In this document: positions 34,527-41,946 of the stretch, in pieces
How the letters are laid out: every line of letters begins with the position of its first letter
Numbering within the stretch: the first letter of the stretch is position 1
Assembly (NCBI GenBank): GCA_964457225.1
Contig: CAYWEM010000002.1
Coordinates: forward strand, 124,001-188,000
Length of the DNA stretch: 64,000 bases
Reading direction: 5' to 3'
Source of the DNA: CAYWEM01 sp964457225
GTDB lineage: Bacteria > Acidobacteriota > Aminicenantia > UBA2199
Notes under the pieces: generated by a model
The model's input: the letters and a program-made list of their open reading frames with translations, nothing else
The model's database searches: none
What the model was told of the DNA's origin: nothing
Program-made: the position numbers and the translations under genes

Positions 34527-35840
34527 ATGAAAAAACTGCCCCTGGTAACCATAGTCGGGGTGCCGAATACCGGAAAATCCACGCTTTTCAACCGGCTCAG
34601 CGGTGAAAAAAAAGCCCTGGTTCATTCTGAACCCGGGATGACCCGGGATCTTTTCAAGGCCAGGTGCCTGCTGTCGGAGAGAGCATTCTTCCTGCAGGAC
34701 AGTGGTGGATACTTCCCTGATAAAAGGGCTATTTCAGCCGCCATTAACAGCAGGATAGTCGAAGCGGCATCCGCGTCGGACCTGGTGATATTCCTTTTTG
34801 ACGGCCGCCGGGAATTACTGGGATACGAGAAAGACCTCTACCTGGAGGTGCAAAAGATAAACCGGAACATCATTGCAGTGCTCAACAAGGTGGACAACCC
34901 GGAAAACTACATTTGCCCGGTTTCCTATTACGATTTGAAACTGGATTTCATAACCATTTCCGCCACTCACAATCTCAACCTGGAGAAACTGGAAGAGGCC
35001 ATTCTGGAAGTCATCGGAGACGGGCGGCAACTCCGGGCTCCGGCCGGGCCCAGCCAGACCATCGCCGTTTTCGGCAAGCCGAATGTAGGAAAATCAACCC
35101 TGGTCAACGCCCTGATAGGCCGTGAAACGATGATCGTCAGCCCGGAACCGGGTACAACCAGGGACTCGGTTGAAATTGAATTCACCCGCAACCAGTCAAA
35201 CCTGATGCTGGTCGACAATGCCGGGGTGCGCAAAAAAAGCAAGGTGGCTGAAGACACCGAACTGGCCGGAATTGTCAGGGCTGAAAAGAACCTGAGAAAA
35301 GCGGATTTAATTCTCTTTGTCGTTGATATTTCCAGGCCGCTTGACCAGAACGACATGCTGATTGCGGCCGAGGTCAGGAAAGCGGCCAAACCGCTGATAA
35401 TCGTTCTGAACAAGTGCGATCTGCTGGCCGATCCGCAATTGAACGACAAAAGGGTCAAAGCTCTCAGGCAACGACTGCATTCACTTTACTTCGCCGCATT
35501 TCAACCCGTATCCGCCCTGCAGGGGAAAAACGTCAACAGGATACTTGAGAAGGCCGAAGAAATCCGCACCCTGCTTCATGAAACCAAGATCAAGACCGCC
35601 GTTCTGAATAAAATCGGCCGTAAACTGCTTGCGGAAAAGCGTTACCTGACCATGAGCGGTCGGCCTCTGCGGGTCAAATACTTTTCCATTGAATCGTACC
35701 AGCCGCTGTTCATTAAATTTCACTCCAGGCAAGAGGATCGCCTGCGGGCCACGGACGAACTGCATCTCAAGAAGAGATTCCTGGCCGAAATCGGTTGGGA
35801 AGGAATTCCCGTCTTTTTCAAAACTACGCCCTCTGACTGA
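34527..35840 (+). CDS. der: Ribosome-assembly GTPase Der (EngA)
   Basis: 437 residues with two tandem G domains and a C-terminal KH-like domain. The first has GVPNTGKSTLFNRLSG (G1, about 10-25), then SEPGMTRD, and NKVDN (NKxD). The second begins at FGKPNVGKSTLVNALIG near 181, with EPGTTRDSVE and NKCDL. In the first domain the G3 motif reads QDSGGYF where DTGG(F/L) is usual. It acts in 50S maturation. The start at 34527 is two bases after the ispF stop and gives the normal family N-terminus (VTIVGVPNTGKST). Confidence 0.93.
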   Translation: MKKLPLVTIVGVPNTGKSTLFNRLSGEKKALVHSEPGMTRDLFKARCLLSERAFFLQDSGGYFPDKRAISAAINSRIVEAASASDLVIFLFDGRRELLGYEKDLYLEVQKINRNIIAVLNKVDNPENYICPVSYYDLKLDFITISATHNLNLEKLEEAILEVIGDGRQLRAPAGPSQTIAVFGKPNVGKSTLVNALIGRETMIVSPEPGTTRDSVEIEFTRNQSNLMLVDNAGVRKKSKVAEDTELAGIVRAEKNLRKADLILFVVDISRPLDQNDMLIAAEVRKAAKPLIIVLNKCDLLADPQLNDKRVKALRQRLHSLYFAAFQPVSALQGKNVNRILEKAEEIRTLLHETKIKTAVLNKIGRKLLAEKRYLTMSGRPLRVKYFSIESYQPLFIKFHSRQEDRLRATDELHLKKRFLAEIGWEGIPVFFKTTPSD

Positions 35841-35870
35841 TTCAAATCCCTTCTTCAGTTAAAACTATCC

Positions 35871-35888
35871 ATGTCGGCGCGCCGACAT
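35871..35888. repeat. 18-bp perfect palindrome
   Basis: ATGTCGGCGCGCCGACAT reads the same on both strands. It lies 30 bases after the der stop codon, has no T-tract, and so is more like a protein site or hairpin than a terminator. It does not match the parS consensus. Confidence 0.6.
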
Positions 35889-35927
35889 AACCCCGACTTT
35901 CTACCTGACAGGTGTTGAATTTTGCCC

Positions 35928-36107
35928 AGGGAAAGGGCGAATCAACGCTCACCACTACGGTGCAGACCGACCTAAGCCAGGCTGTACTAACATGACCAAC
36001 TCGCTTCGCTCAGACAGTGGTCATGTTACCCTGAAGGGCACGTCCAGCCTGGCTTTGTCGGTTCCCTGCACCTTCGTTTTTGTTCGCTTTTGCTTCACCC
36101 TTTCCCT
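35928..36107. repeat. Nested long inverted repeat (fold-back element)
   Basis: Five paired arms occur in nested order: AGGGAAAGGG 35928-35937 with CCCTTTCCCT 36098-36107; GGTGCAG 35959-35965 with 36066-36072; ACCGAC 35966-35971 with 36057-36062; AAGCCAGGCT 35974-35983 with 36046-36055; TAACATGACCA 35988-35998 with 36018-36028. The innermost loop is 19 bases. All arms match perfectly, separated by short unpaired stretches. The shape fits a MITE-like or REP-like element or a structured RNA. No coding capacity. Confidence 0.8.
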
Positions 36108-36147
36108 TGTCTAAAAACAGTTGGGGAATCAGGGATAAGCATTCAAG

Positions 36148-36176
36148 TTGACAAAAACGTTGCTTTCTTTTAACAT
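36148..36176 (+). promoter_or_regulatory. Sigma-70 promoter for parAB
   Basis: Perfect TTGACA at 36148-36153, 17-base spacer, TAACAT at 36171-36176. It is followed by AAAGGAG and the GTG start of parA at 36206, giving a leader of about 23 bases. Confidence 0.7.
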
Positions 36177-36205
36177 AAGGTTCCCCGTTGTAAAAGGAGA
36201 AACAA

Positions 36206-36961
36206 GTGATAATAACAATCGCCAATCAAAAAGGCGGCGTGGGAAAAACCACGACCTCTGTCAACCTGGCTGCCGCGTTTGCTTTCATGGGATACAAAAC
36301 CTTGTTGATCGACATGGACCCCCAGGCCAATTCCACGGTTTCCTTTATCGATCGGTCTCTTGTCAAGCGTGATGCCTACGATTACCTGGAAGATCCCGAG
36401 CTTCCGGTTGAAGAGGTCTTGCTGACCACAGGCATAAACAACCTTTTCATTCTGCCTGCTTCGATAGCCCTGGCCAAGCTGGAATCAAAGCTGATAGGGG
36501 AGATCGACGGGCATTTTCGCCTCAAGGACCGATTGGATACCATCAAGCACCTTTACGATTACGTGATCATAGACACGCCGCCGACCCTGGGGTTGATCAC
36601 GGTCAACTCACTGGTTGCCGCGACCCATCTGCTGATTCCAATCCAATCATCGTATTTCGCCCTGGAAGGCACCGACGATCTCCTGGAAACAGTGGAAAAA
36701 ATCAGAATGCGCAGTAATCCCGGCCTGGTTCTGCTGGGCGTACTGATCACCCTGCACGACAAGAGAACCGTGATCGCCAAGGACAGTGAAAAACACATCC
36801 GCTCGCTTTTCGCCAAAAAAGTCTTTAAAAACGTCATATCCAAGAACGTAAGGCTGGAGGAAAGCCCGGCTTACAAGGAATCGATATTCACCTTCGCCCC
36901 CAATTCACGCGGGGCCGTTGAATACCAGAAACTGGCCGAGGAGATAGTGAAAAATGGCTAA
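36206..36961 (+). CDS. parA: Chromosome-partitioning ATPase ParA/Soj
   Basis: 251 residues from a GTG with AAAGGAG upstream. The deviant Walker A KGGVGKTT is at about 9-16 after IITIANQ. LIDMDPQANSTVSF (Walker A' region) and YDYVIIDTPPTLGLITVNSL (Walker B) follow. It lacks the long N-terminal HTH extension of plasmid P1-type ParA, so it is of the chromosomal Soj type. With ParB it segregates origin regions. It overlaps parB by 8 bp. Confidence 0.93.
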   Translation: MIITIANQKGGVGKTTTSVNLAAAFAFMGYKTLLIDMDPQANSTVSFIDRSLVKRDAYDYLEDPELPVEEVLLTTGINNLFILPASIALAKLESKLIGEIDGHFRLKDRLDTIKHLYDYVIIDTPPTLGLITVNSLVAATHLLIPIQSSYFALEGTDDLLETVEKIRMRSNPGLVLLGVLITLHDKRTVIAKDSEKHIRSLFAKKVFKNVISKNVRLEESPAYKESIFTFAPNSRGAVEYQKLAEEIVKNG

Positions 36962-37802
36962 AAAGATAGGCTTGCCTGATTTCGTTAAAACCAAGCATGA
37001 CCTGCACCTGGTGGAGGAAATCGCCAGCAGGACCAAGGCGCCGGTGGTGCGTAACGTGGCCGTGGATAAGTTAATCCCGGCTGAAAGCCAGCCCCGCAAA
37101 GATTTCCGGGATCTTGACGAGCTGGCCGAATCAATCAGGCAGAAGGGCCTGCTGCAGCCGATCCTGGTCAGGGCCCGCAACGGGTCCTTTGAAATAATCG
37201 CCGGAGAAAGACGATATCGCGCAGCCTGCCGGATCGGCCTGAATGAGATTCCCTGCATTGAGTACGAAGTGCCGGAAAACGAGGCCCTGGAACTGTCCCT
37301 GGTCGAAAACATCCAAAGACAGGAATTGAACGCCTTCGAAGAGGCCTTCGCCCTGCAGACCCTGGCCGATGTCTACGGGTACACCCACCAGGAAATAGCT
37401 GAAAAAGTCGGGAAATCAAGGGTTACCGTAACCGAGCTCATCAGGATAACGGATTTGCCGGAAGAAATCGTCAATCGATGCCTGGAAATGGGCATCAACT
37501 CGAAGTCATTTCTGCTACAGCTGGTCAAGTTGCCCGATGTTCAAGCCATGAACGGCATCCTGGATGCCTACGGAACGGAAAGAATCAGCCGTGACGCGGT
37601 AAAAAAGGAAAGAACCGCCGGCCAGGAAAAGGTAACTGAAAAGAAAAAGAGCTGGCGCCTGGATTTCAGTGATGACAACAAGGCCATCCAGATAAAGCTG
37701 CACATCAGGAACAAAGATATCAAAAGGGAGCAGCTGATCGAAACCCTGGAAAAGCTCCTGGAAGACATTCGCCAAAACCGCTTGCAGGATCTGCCTTTTT
37801 AA
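36954..37802 (+). CDS. parB: Chromosome-partitioning protein ParB/Spo0J
   Basis: 282 residues. The N-terminal CTP-binding domain has LIPAESQPRKDFRDLDELAESIRQKGLLQPILVR and the GERRYRA motif near 84, then VENIQRQELNAFEEA. The HTH that binds parS follows (YTHQEIAEKVGKSRVTVTELIRITDLP). A C-terminal dimerisation region ends with KGQ-like LEKLLEDIRQN. It starts 8 bp before the end of parA. No parS site (TGTTNCACGTGAAACA type) was seen in the window. Confidence 0.93.
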   Translation: MAKKIGLPDFVKTKHDLHLVEEIASRTKAPVVRNVAVDKLIPAESQPRKDFRDLDELAESIRQKGLLQPILVRARNGSFEIIAGERRYRAACRIGLNEIPCIEYEVPENEALELSLVENIQRQELNAFEEAFALQTLADVYGYTHQEIAEKVGKSRVTVTELIRITDLPEEIVNRCLEMGINSKSFLLQLVKLPDVQAMNGILDAYGTERISRDAVKKERTAGQEKVTEKKKSWRLDFSDDNKAIQIKLHIRNKDIKREQLIETLEKLLEDIRQNRLQDLPF

Positions 37803-38072
37803 AAAACCCTATTTAGTTTACATAATATATCTTATCCGACACAAACAAAACGATCAACAAGAGGGCCGATAACACAGAATAATTTAAATGTGGAAAAATG
37901 ACCCGCTGTTTTGTGAAGATCCTGGACTTTTCTGTGGATAATTCAGCGGGCTGGACAGGTTTGCAACTGACTAGCGCTTTTTTGTTTTTCGCCCGGCTTC
38001 AACGTGTTTTACTCAGCCTGCTTGAATTGTGTAGTTGTCAGCTAGGCTTGAATGATTTTCCGGGGCCGGATT
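37803..38072. other. AT-rich spacer with DnaA-box-like sites
   Basis: About 270 bases without a credible gene. A perfect DnaA box on the minus strand (TGTGGATAA, 37933-37941) and a one-mismatch box (TGTGGAAAA, 37889-37897) follow an AT-rich stretch (37803-37835 and around 37880). This resembles an origin, but the strand polarity of nearby genes argues against one; see findings. Confidence 0.4.
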
Positions 38073-38735
38073 TCAGTAATAAAGAGTAACTGTGAAAAAG
38101 CCCTCGTTGTCCTCAAAGAAAGCGTCGTTGATGCCGAGGAACAGCCTGGCCCTGGCCGGAGACACGAATCGGTCCTGGTTTTCTCCGATCAGAAAATAAT
38201 CGCGTTCACCGTAGCGGCCGATCAGGGCCCCGGTGGCTTCTCCGGGAATGGCCTTCAGCCGGTTGAAATCGCGGCCTCTTTCGCCGGCGGGCCCGATCTT
38301 GCGCTTGGTCTGGCCGTTTACGATAATTCGGCCGTTGACTTCGAAATAAAAAGGCTGCCCGCGTTCCAGGACTATGCCGGTATCTTCCCAGGGCACCCGG
38401 GCGTGAATGGTGAAGGTCTTGATGCGCATGCGCCTTTTTTCATCCTTCAGTTGTTCATCCTGGCGGGCATCCCAATAGCGACGGAAATCACCGCTGTATT
38501 TGTCGACCAGCCGCGGATCCGGGTAATTGAACTCAATCATCCATATATCAGACTTGTTGATGCGCACGGAACGGCTTCTGAAGCCGTCTTTAACCTGAAT
38601 GACAACGTGATCCCGCGCCATTGAAACGATTTCTCCGTCAAATCTTTCACCGTTGAGGGTATGAATCCGCTCCGCCGAGAGAATTGCTGAAGCGAACATG
38701 GCCAATATCAGCGCCAGAATGTGTTTTTTAAGCAT
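38073..38735 (-). CDS. Secreted protein with C-terminal LecA-like (PA-IL) domain
   Basis: 220 residues. GGAGG lies six bases before the ATG at 38733-38735, which is preferred over an ATG four codons upstream. A signal peptide (HILALILAMFASAILSA) is followed by a small SH3-like strand region (ERIHTLNGERFDGEIVSMARDHVVIQVKDG), then a charged helix, then a beta domain from about residue 110: FTIHARVPWEDTGIVLERGQPFYFEVNGRI, ATGALIGRYGERDYFLIG and RLFLGINDAFFEDNEGFFTVTL. The last motif matches the calcium-site strand of galactophilic lectin LecA (Y-N-D-x...N-S-G-S-F-x-V). Sugar binding is inference. Confidence 0.65.
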   Translation of the reverse strand: MLKKHILALILAMFASAILSAERIHTLNGERFDGEIVSMARDHVVIQVKDGFRSRSVRINKSDIWMIEFNYPDPRLVDKYSGDFRRYWDARQDEQLKDEKRRMRIKTFTIHARVPWEDTGIVLERGQPFYFEVNGRIIVNGQTKRKIGPAGERGRDFNRLKAIPGEATGALIGRYGERDYFLIGENQDRFVSPARARLFLGINDAFFEDNEGFFTVTLYY

Positions 38736-38823
38736 TTTTGCCTCCAAATCCGTATTTTAACACAAAGCATTATACGGCGATTATCCCGCGGGGAAATGCC
38801 AAGCCAGGGCCGGTCCCCCACCC

Positions 38824-40251
38824 TCAGACCTCGATTTTTCTGATTTCATCGAGCAGCGCCCCCAATTCCTTCATCCCGGAAAAGGGATTCATCAACGAGG
38901 TTCTCAGGAATAGTTCAGTTCCGATCTGAGTCTGCACCAGGTAGAATTTTCCCGATTTCATTATCCTGTCCCGGATCGCAGCATTGAGGGTATTCAAATC
39001 TTCCCGGGAAAAGCCGTTTTTCAGGTATCGGAAACACACTATATTGGCCTGTGGTTCGCAGGCCAGCTGGAAATCAGGTTGTTTTTTCAGCATGGCAGCG
39101 AATTCCCGGGCCAGGTCATACACGGTGGTCACAAAATCGTCGTAAATCTGTGGTCCATAGGTTTTCAATATGGCCCAGGCCTGGAAACCCATCATTTTCT
39201 TGGTGCATTCCATGGTCCGCCTGGCCGGGTTGTACCATTCCCGGGCCTCGTTCCTGCTCCACAGATAAGAGGCCTTCTGGGCGAAAGCGGCATAGGAATC
39301 AGCGGCGTCACGGAACAGGACCAGGGTGTTTAAACCGGGAGTCAAGAGCATTTTGTGAAAATCGAGCACCACCGAGTCGGCGCCATCTATACCGGTCAGC
39401 AGGTGCCTGTATTTTTTCGAAAAAACGGCCGCACCGCCGTGAGCTGCGTCGACGTGGAACCATAGTCCATGATCCCGGCAGAAGGCGGCCATTTCCGCGA
39501 GTTTATCGTAAATCCCTGTGGAGGTTGAGCAGGCATTGCCTACCAGGGCAATGATCTGAAGACCACGATCCAGGGCTTGCCGATATGCTTCCTCAAGATC
39601 AACGCGGCTAAGGCTGAAGCCGGAGCCCGGTTTGACCCTGATTACCCCGTTTTCTCCAAGGCCCATGATCTTCAAACTGCGGTCCAGGCAGTAATGTGCT
39701 TCATCGGAAATCATCACGGCCAGGGAGCGTGAATCCCGGTTGCCTTCCTGCCAGACGTTGTAACCGGCTCGGGCCTGGCGTGCGGCCAGCAATGCGGTGA
39801 GATTGCCCAGCGAGCCGCCCGAAGTAAAAACAGCTTCAGCCTGGTCGGGAAAACCGAGCTGGTCGGCGACCAGGCGGCCTACGTTTCGTTCCATGGCCAC
39901 GTTGACCGGCCCCATTTCGTAAACCGCGGAGCCGTTGTTTAAGACCGCGGCCAGCATGTCGGTCAGGGCACAGATCGGTAATGGCGCGCAGACCTGGTGT
40001 CCCAGGTAACGGGGATGATGCAGGTGAATGGATTCCCTGATCACCCTGGTCCAGATGTCTTCGCTGCCGGCTGATTCCGATCCATCCAGGGGGAATGCGG
40101 CCAGGGCGGCCTCAGGTTCCTGCCAGGGCAGCACCGGCATTTCTTTACCGGCCAGGCTGGCGGCCAGGTAATCAGCCAGCAGGTCGACGACCAGGTGTCC
40201 CCGGGTGCGAAATGATTCAGGATCATAGGCTTCTCTCAGTAAATCAGCCAT
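38824..40251 (-). CDS. PLP-dependent group II amino acid decarboxylase
   Basis: 475 residues of the aromatic-amino-acid/glutamate/diaminobutyrate decarboxylase family. Seen are HHPRYLGHQVCAPLPICALTDMLAAVLNN, FTSGGSLGNLTALLAARQAR (phosphate-binding loop), SDEAHYCLDRSLKIMG, WFHVDAAHGGAAVF with the PLP aspartate, and the Schiff-base lysine in VVLDFHKMLLTPG near 300. Most relatives read D-x-H-K-W at this site; here it is DFHKM. The substrate cannot be told from sequence. The gene overlaps the next small membrane gene (40244-40507) by 8 bp. Confidence 0.85.
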   Translation of the reverse strand: MADLLREAYDPESFRTRGHLVVDLLADYLAASLAGKEMPVLPWQEPEAALAAFPLDGSESAGSEDIWTRVIRESIHLHHPRYLGHQVCAPLPICALTDMLAAVLNNGSAVYEMGPVNVAMERNVGRLVADQLGFPDQAEAVFTSGGSLGNLTALLAARQARAGYNVWQEGNRDSRSLAVMISDEAHYCLDRSLKIMGLGENGVIRVKPGSGFSLSRVDLEEAYRQALDRGLQIIALVGNACSTSTGIYDKLAEMAAFCRDHGLWFHVDAAHGGAAVFSKKYRHLLTGIDGADSVVLDFHKMLLTPGLNTLVLFRDAADSYAAFAQKASYLWSRNEAREWYNPARRTMECTKKMMGFQAWAILKTYGPQIYDDFVTTVYDLAREFAAMLKKQPDFQLACEPQANIVCFRYLKNGFSREDLNTLNAAIRDRIMKSGKFYLVQTQIGTELFLRTSLMNPFSGMKELGALLDEIRKIEV

Positions 40252-40507
40252 TTTTCCGCCTTAAACCTCTGCCGAGGTTGAACAGGGCCAGCAGGGCGAT
40301 CAGACTCCAGACCAGGTTGACGAAAGCAGAAGGCAAAGCACGGTAGTGTAAAGTGTTGATGATCAGGAAAACACTGCCGACCAGGTTCAAGCCCTGGTAA
40401 AACCAGGAATCACCACGCAGTTTCCGGGCTGAAATCAGCCCGTAAGCCAACAGAACGGCCATAGAACCCAGCCAGCCCAGCACGTTGATCAGGAGTTCAT
40501 TTTTCAT
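40244..40507 (-). CDS. Small membrane protein, CBU_0592 family-like
   Basis: 87 residues with three membrane segments: VLGWLGSMAVLLAYGLISA, FYQGLNLVGSVFLIINTL and PSAFVNLVWSLIALLALFNLG. The pattern N-x-x-G-S-x-F-L-I-I-N-T, Y-x-A-x-P-S-A-F-V-N-x-V-W fits the CBU_0592 group of unknown function. It is upstream of, and overlaps by 8 bp, the PLP decarboxylase gene, suggesting coupled expression. Confidence 0.7.
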   Translation of the reverse strand: MKNELLINVLGWLGSMAVLLAYGLISARKLRGDSWFYQGLNLVGSVFLIINTLHYRALPSAFVNLVWSLIALLALFNLGRGLRRKNG

Positions 40508-40658
40508 GGAAGTATCCGCAGGAAAAAGTGTCAGTAGTATTTTAAGCTATTACCGGCCAACTGGCAAGAAGGGCCTGTCCGTTGACAGGAGCAAGTGAAA
40601 CATGTTAAACGTGATACAATCACCTGATCAGACTGAATTAGGAAAAGGAGGGTATGCC

Positions 40659-41021
40659 GTGGCCAAAATTCTGCTGGCTGAAGACGATCTGGTTACCCAG
40701 AAGCTGATTGCTGTCATACTGGAGAAAGAAGGTCATACCGTTTTTATTTCCCCCAACGGCCGCCATGCCCTGGAATCCCTGCAGGTCAACGAATTCGACT
40801 TGCTGGTAACCGACGTGATGATGCCCGAATTGGACGGGCTGGGGCTGGTTTCGGCACTCAAGAAACATCCCCGCATGCAGAAAATTCCGGTTATAATAAT
40901 ATCCGCGGTTATCAGCGCCTCCGATGTCATGGAAATGCTCGAGGAAGGCGCCGCCTACTTTATTCCCAAGCCGATATCCAGGAAAGAACTGCTCAAATAC
41001 ATCGAAAGCTGCCTGAAGTAA
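40659..41021 (+). CDS. Single-domain response regulator
   Basis: 120 residues from a GTG start with AAGGAGGG seven bases upstream, exactly one receiver domain: KILLAEDDLVTQKLIAVIL (acidic pocket), LLVTDVMMPELDG (phospho-acceptor Asp near 52), VIIISAVISASDVMEMLEEGA and YFIPKPISRKELL (Lys). No output domain is present, so it acts through partner proteins. No kinase is adjacent. The nearest histidine kinase in the window is at 56190-57755. The next two genes make a compatible solute, but cotranscription is unclear because 67 bases with a possible hairpin separate them. Confidence 0.88.
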   Translation: MAKILLAEDDLVTQKLIAVILEKEGHTVFISPNGRHALESLQVNEFDLLVTDVMMPELDGLGLVSALKKHPRMQKIPVIIISAVISASDVMEMLEEGAAYFIPKPISRKELLKYIESCLK

Positions 41022-41060
41022 GCCCGGCCGGGGCTGGATCCCGCCGTCGGGGCCGGCTTG
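41018..41060 (+). terminator. Weak hairpin after the response regulator gene
   Basis: AGCC-c-GGCC at the end of the gene can pair with GGCCGGCT about 25 bases later, followed by a T-containing but imperfect tract (TGCTTGCTTTAT). It could attenuate read-through into the solute operon. Confidence 0.3.
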
Positions 41061-41088
41061 CTTGCTTTATAACCAGGTTTAAACTAAT

Positions 41089-41946
41089 ATGAAATCAATG
41101 ATTGAAAAGCTCGTCATTTATACAGACCTGGACGGCACTCTGCTCGATCATGACACTTACGATTTCAGCCCGGCCCTGCCCCTGATCAAGGACTTGTCCT
41201 CCAAGGGAGCGCTGATCATCCCGGTAACCAGCAAAACCAGGGCGGAAACACTGTTCTACCTGGAAAAAGCAGGTATTTCCGGCCCCTTCGTTGTTGAAAA
41301 CGGCGGGGCAGCCTATCTGCCGCCGACCCTGGGAGATATGGAAGGAGCTCCCCCTCCCCGGGACTGCGGGGGCTCCCACCTGGTCAAGGAATTCGGCCGC
41401 CCGGTGGCCGAGTCACTTTATTTCCTCGAGCGATTCTGCGTAAAAAACAAAGTCGAGAATCAGATCTTTTCACGCCTGACCCTGAAGGAAATAGTACAAC
41501 TGACATCTATGAACGAATTCCAGTCCGCAATGGCCCGGGAACGAAGCTACGACCTGCCGTTCATTCTCCCCGGATCTAACGAGGAAATCAAGACGCGGCT
41601 CGAACAGGAAGCCCTGGCCGCAGGATTAAAGCTGCACCGGGGCGGCCGCTTTCTGCATCTCAGCAGTAATTACGACAAGGCCGGCGCTGTCGCCTGGCTT
41701 AACAGTATCTTTGCAGAAACCAGGCCCGGATTTATAAGTATCGGTCTGGGGGACGCGGAAAACGACCTGGAAATGCTGGCCGGCCTGGATTATCCCTGGC
41801 TGGTCCGCAGCCCGGATGCCGCCCGCACAAAGGCCCTGGCAGAGCGCCTGCCGGCTGCCCGGGTAACTGCGGCCCCCGGGCCGCTGGGCTGGGTGGAGGC
41901 CGTGAAGGCGACAATAAAAATGATATCAGGAGGACACTATGGCTGA
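41089..41946 (+). CDS. Mannosyl-/glucosyl-3-phosphoglycerate phosphatase (HAD-IIB)
   Basis: 285 residues of the HAD superfamily, subfamily IIB, MPGP type. IYTDLDGTLLDHDTYDFSPA carries the nucleophile D-x-D, IIPVTSKTRAETLFYLEKAG is motif II, GPFVVENGGAAYLPP is typical of MPGP, and ISIGLGDAENDLEMLAGLDYPWLV holds the metal-binding acidic pair. It removes phosphate from the glycosyl-3-phosphoglycerate made by the next gene, giving glucosylglycerate or mannosylglycerate, a compatible solute. The two genes overlap by 8 bp. An alternative ATG lies three codons downstream. No Shine-Dalgarno is evident. Confidence 0.85.
   Translation: MKSMIEKLVIYTDLDGTLLDHDTYDFSPALPLIKDLSSKGALIIPVTSKTRAETLFYLEKAGISGPFVVENGGAAYLPPTLGDMEGAPPPRDCGGSHLVKEFGRPVAESLYFLERFCVKNKVENQIFSRLTLKEIVQLTSMNEFQSAMARERSYDLPFILPGSNEEIKTRLEQEALAAGLKLHRGGRFLHLSSNYDKAGAVAWLNSIFAETRPGFISIGLGDAENDLEMLAGLDYPWLVRSPDAARTKALAERLPAARVTAAPGPLGWVEAVKATIKMISGGHYG

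Larger units (their letters stand above)
35841..36147. other. Intergenic region without genes, rich in inverted repeats
   Basis: Between der and the parA promoter there is no credible reading frame. The region contains an 18-bp perfect palindrome at 35871-35888 and a large nested inverted repeat at 35928-36107 (separate entries). No tRNA or known riboswitch fold was recognised. Confidence 0.7.

Noticed and set aside
35871..35888. Palindrome near parAB considered as a parS site
   Set aside because: It shares only palindromic symmetry with the TGTTNCACGTGAAACA consensus; the sequence differs at most positions.
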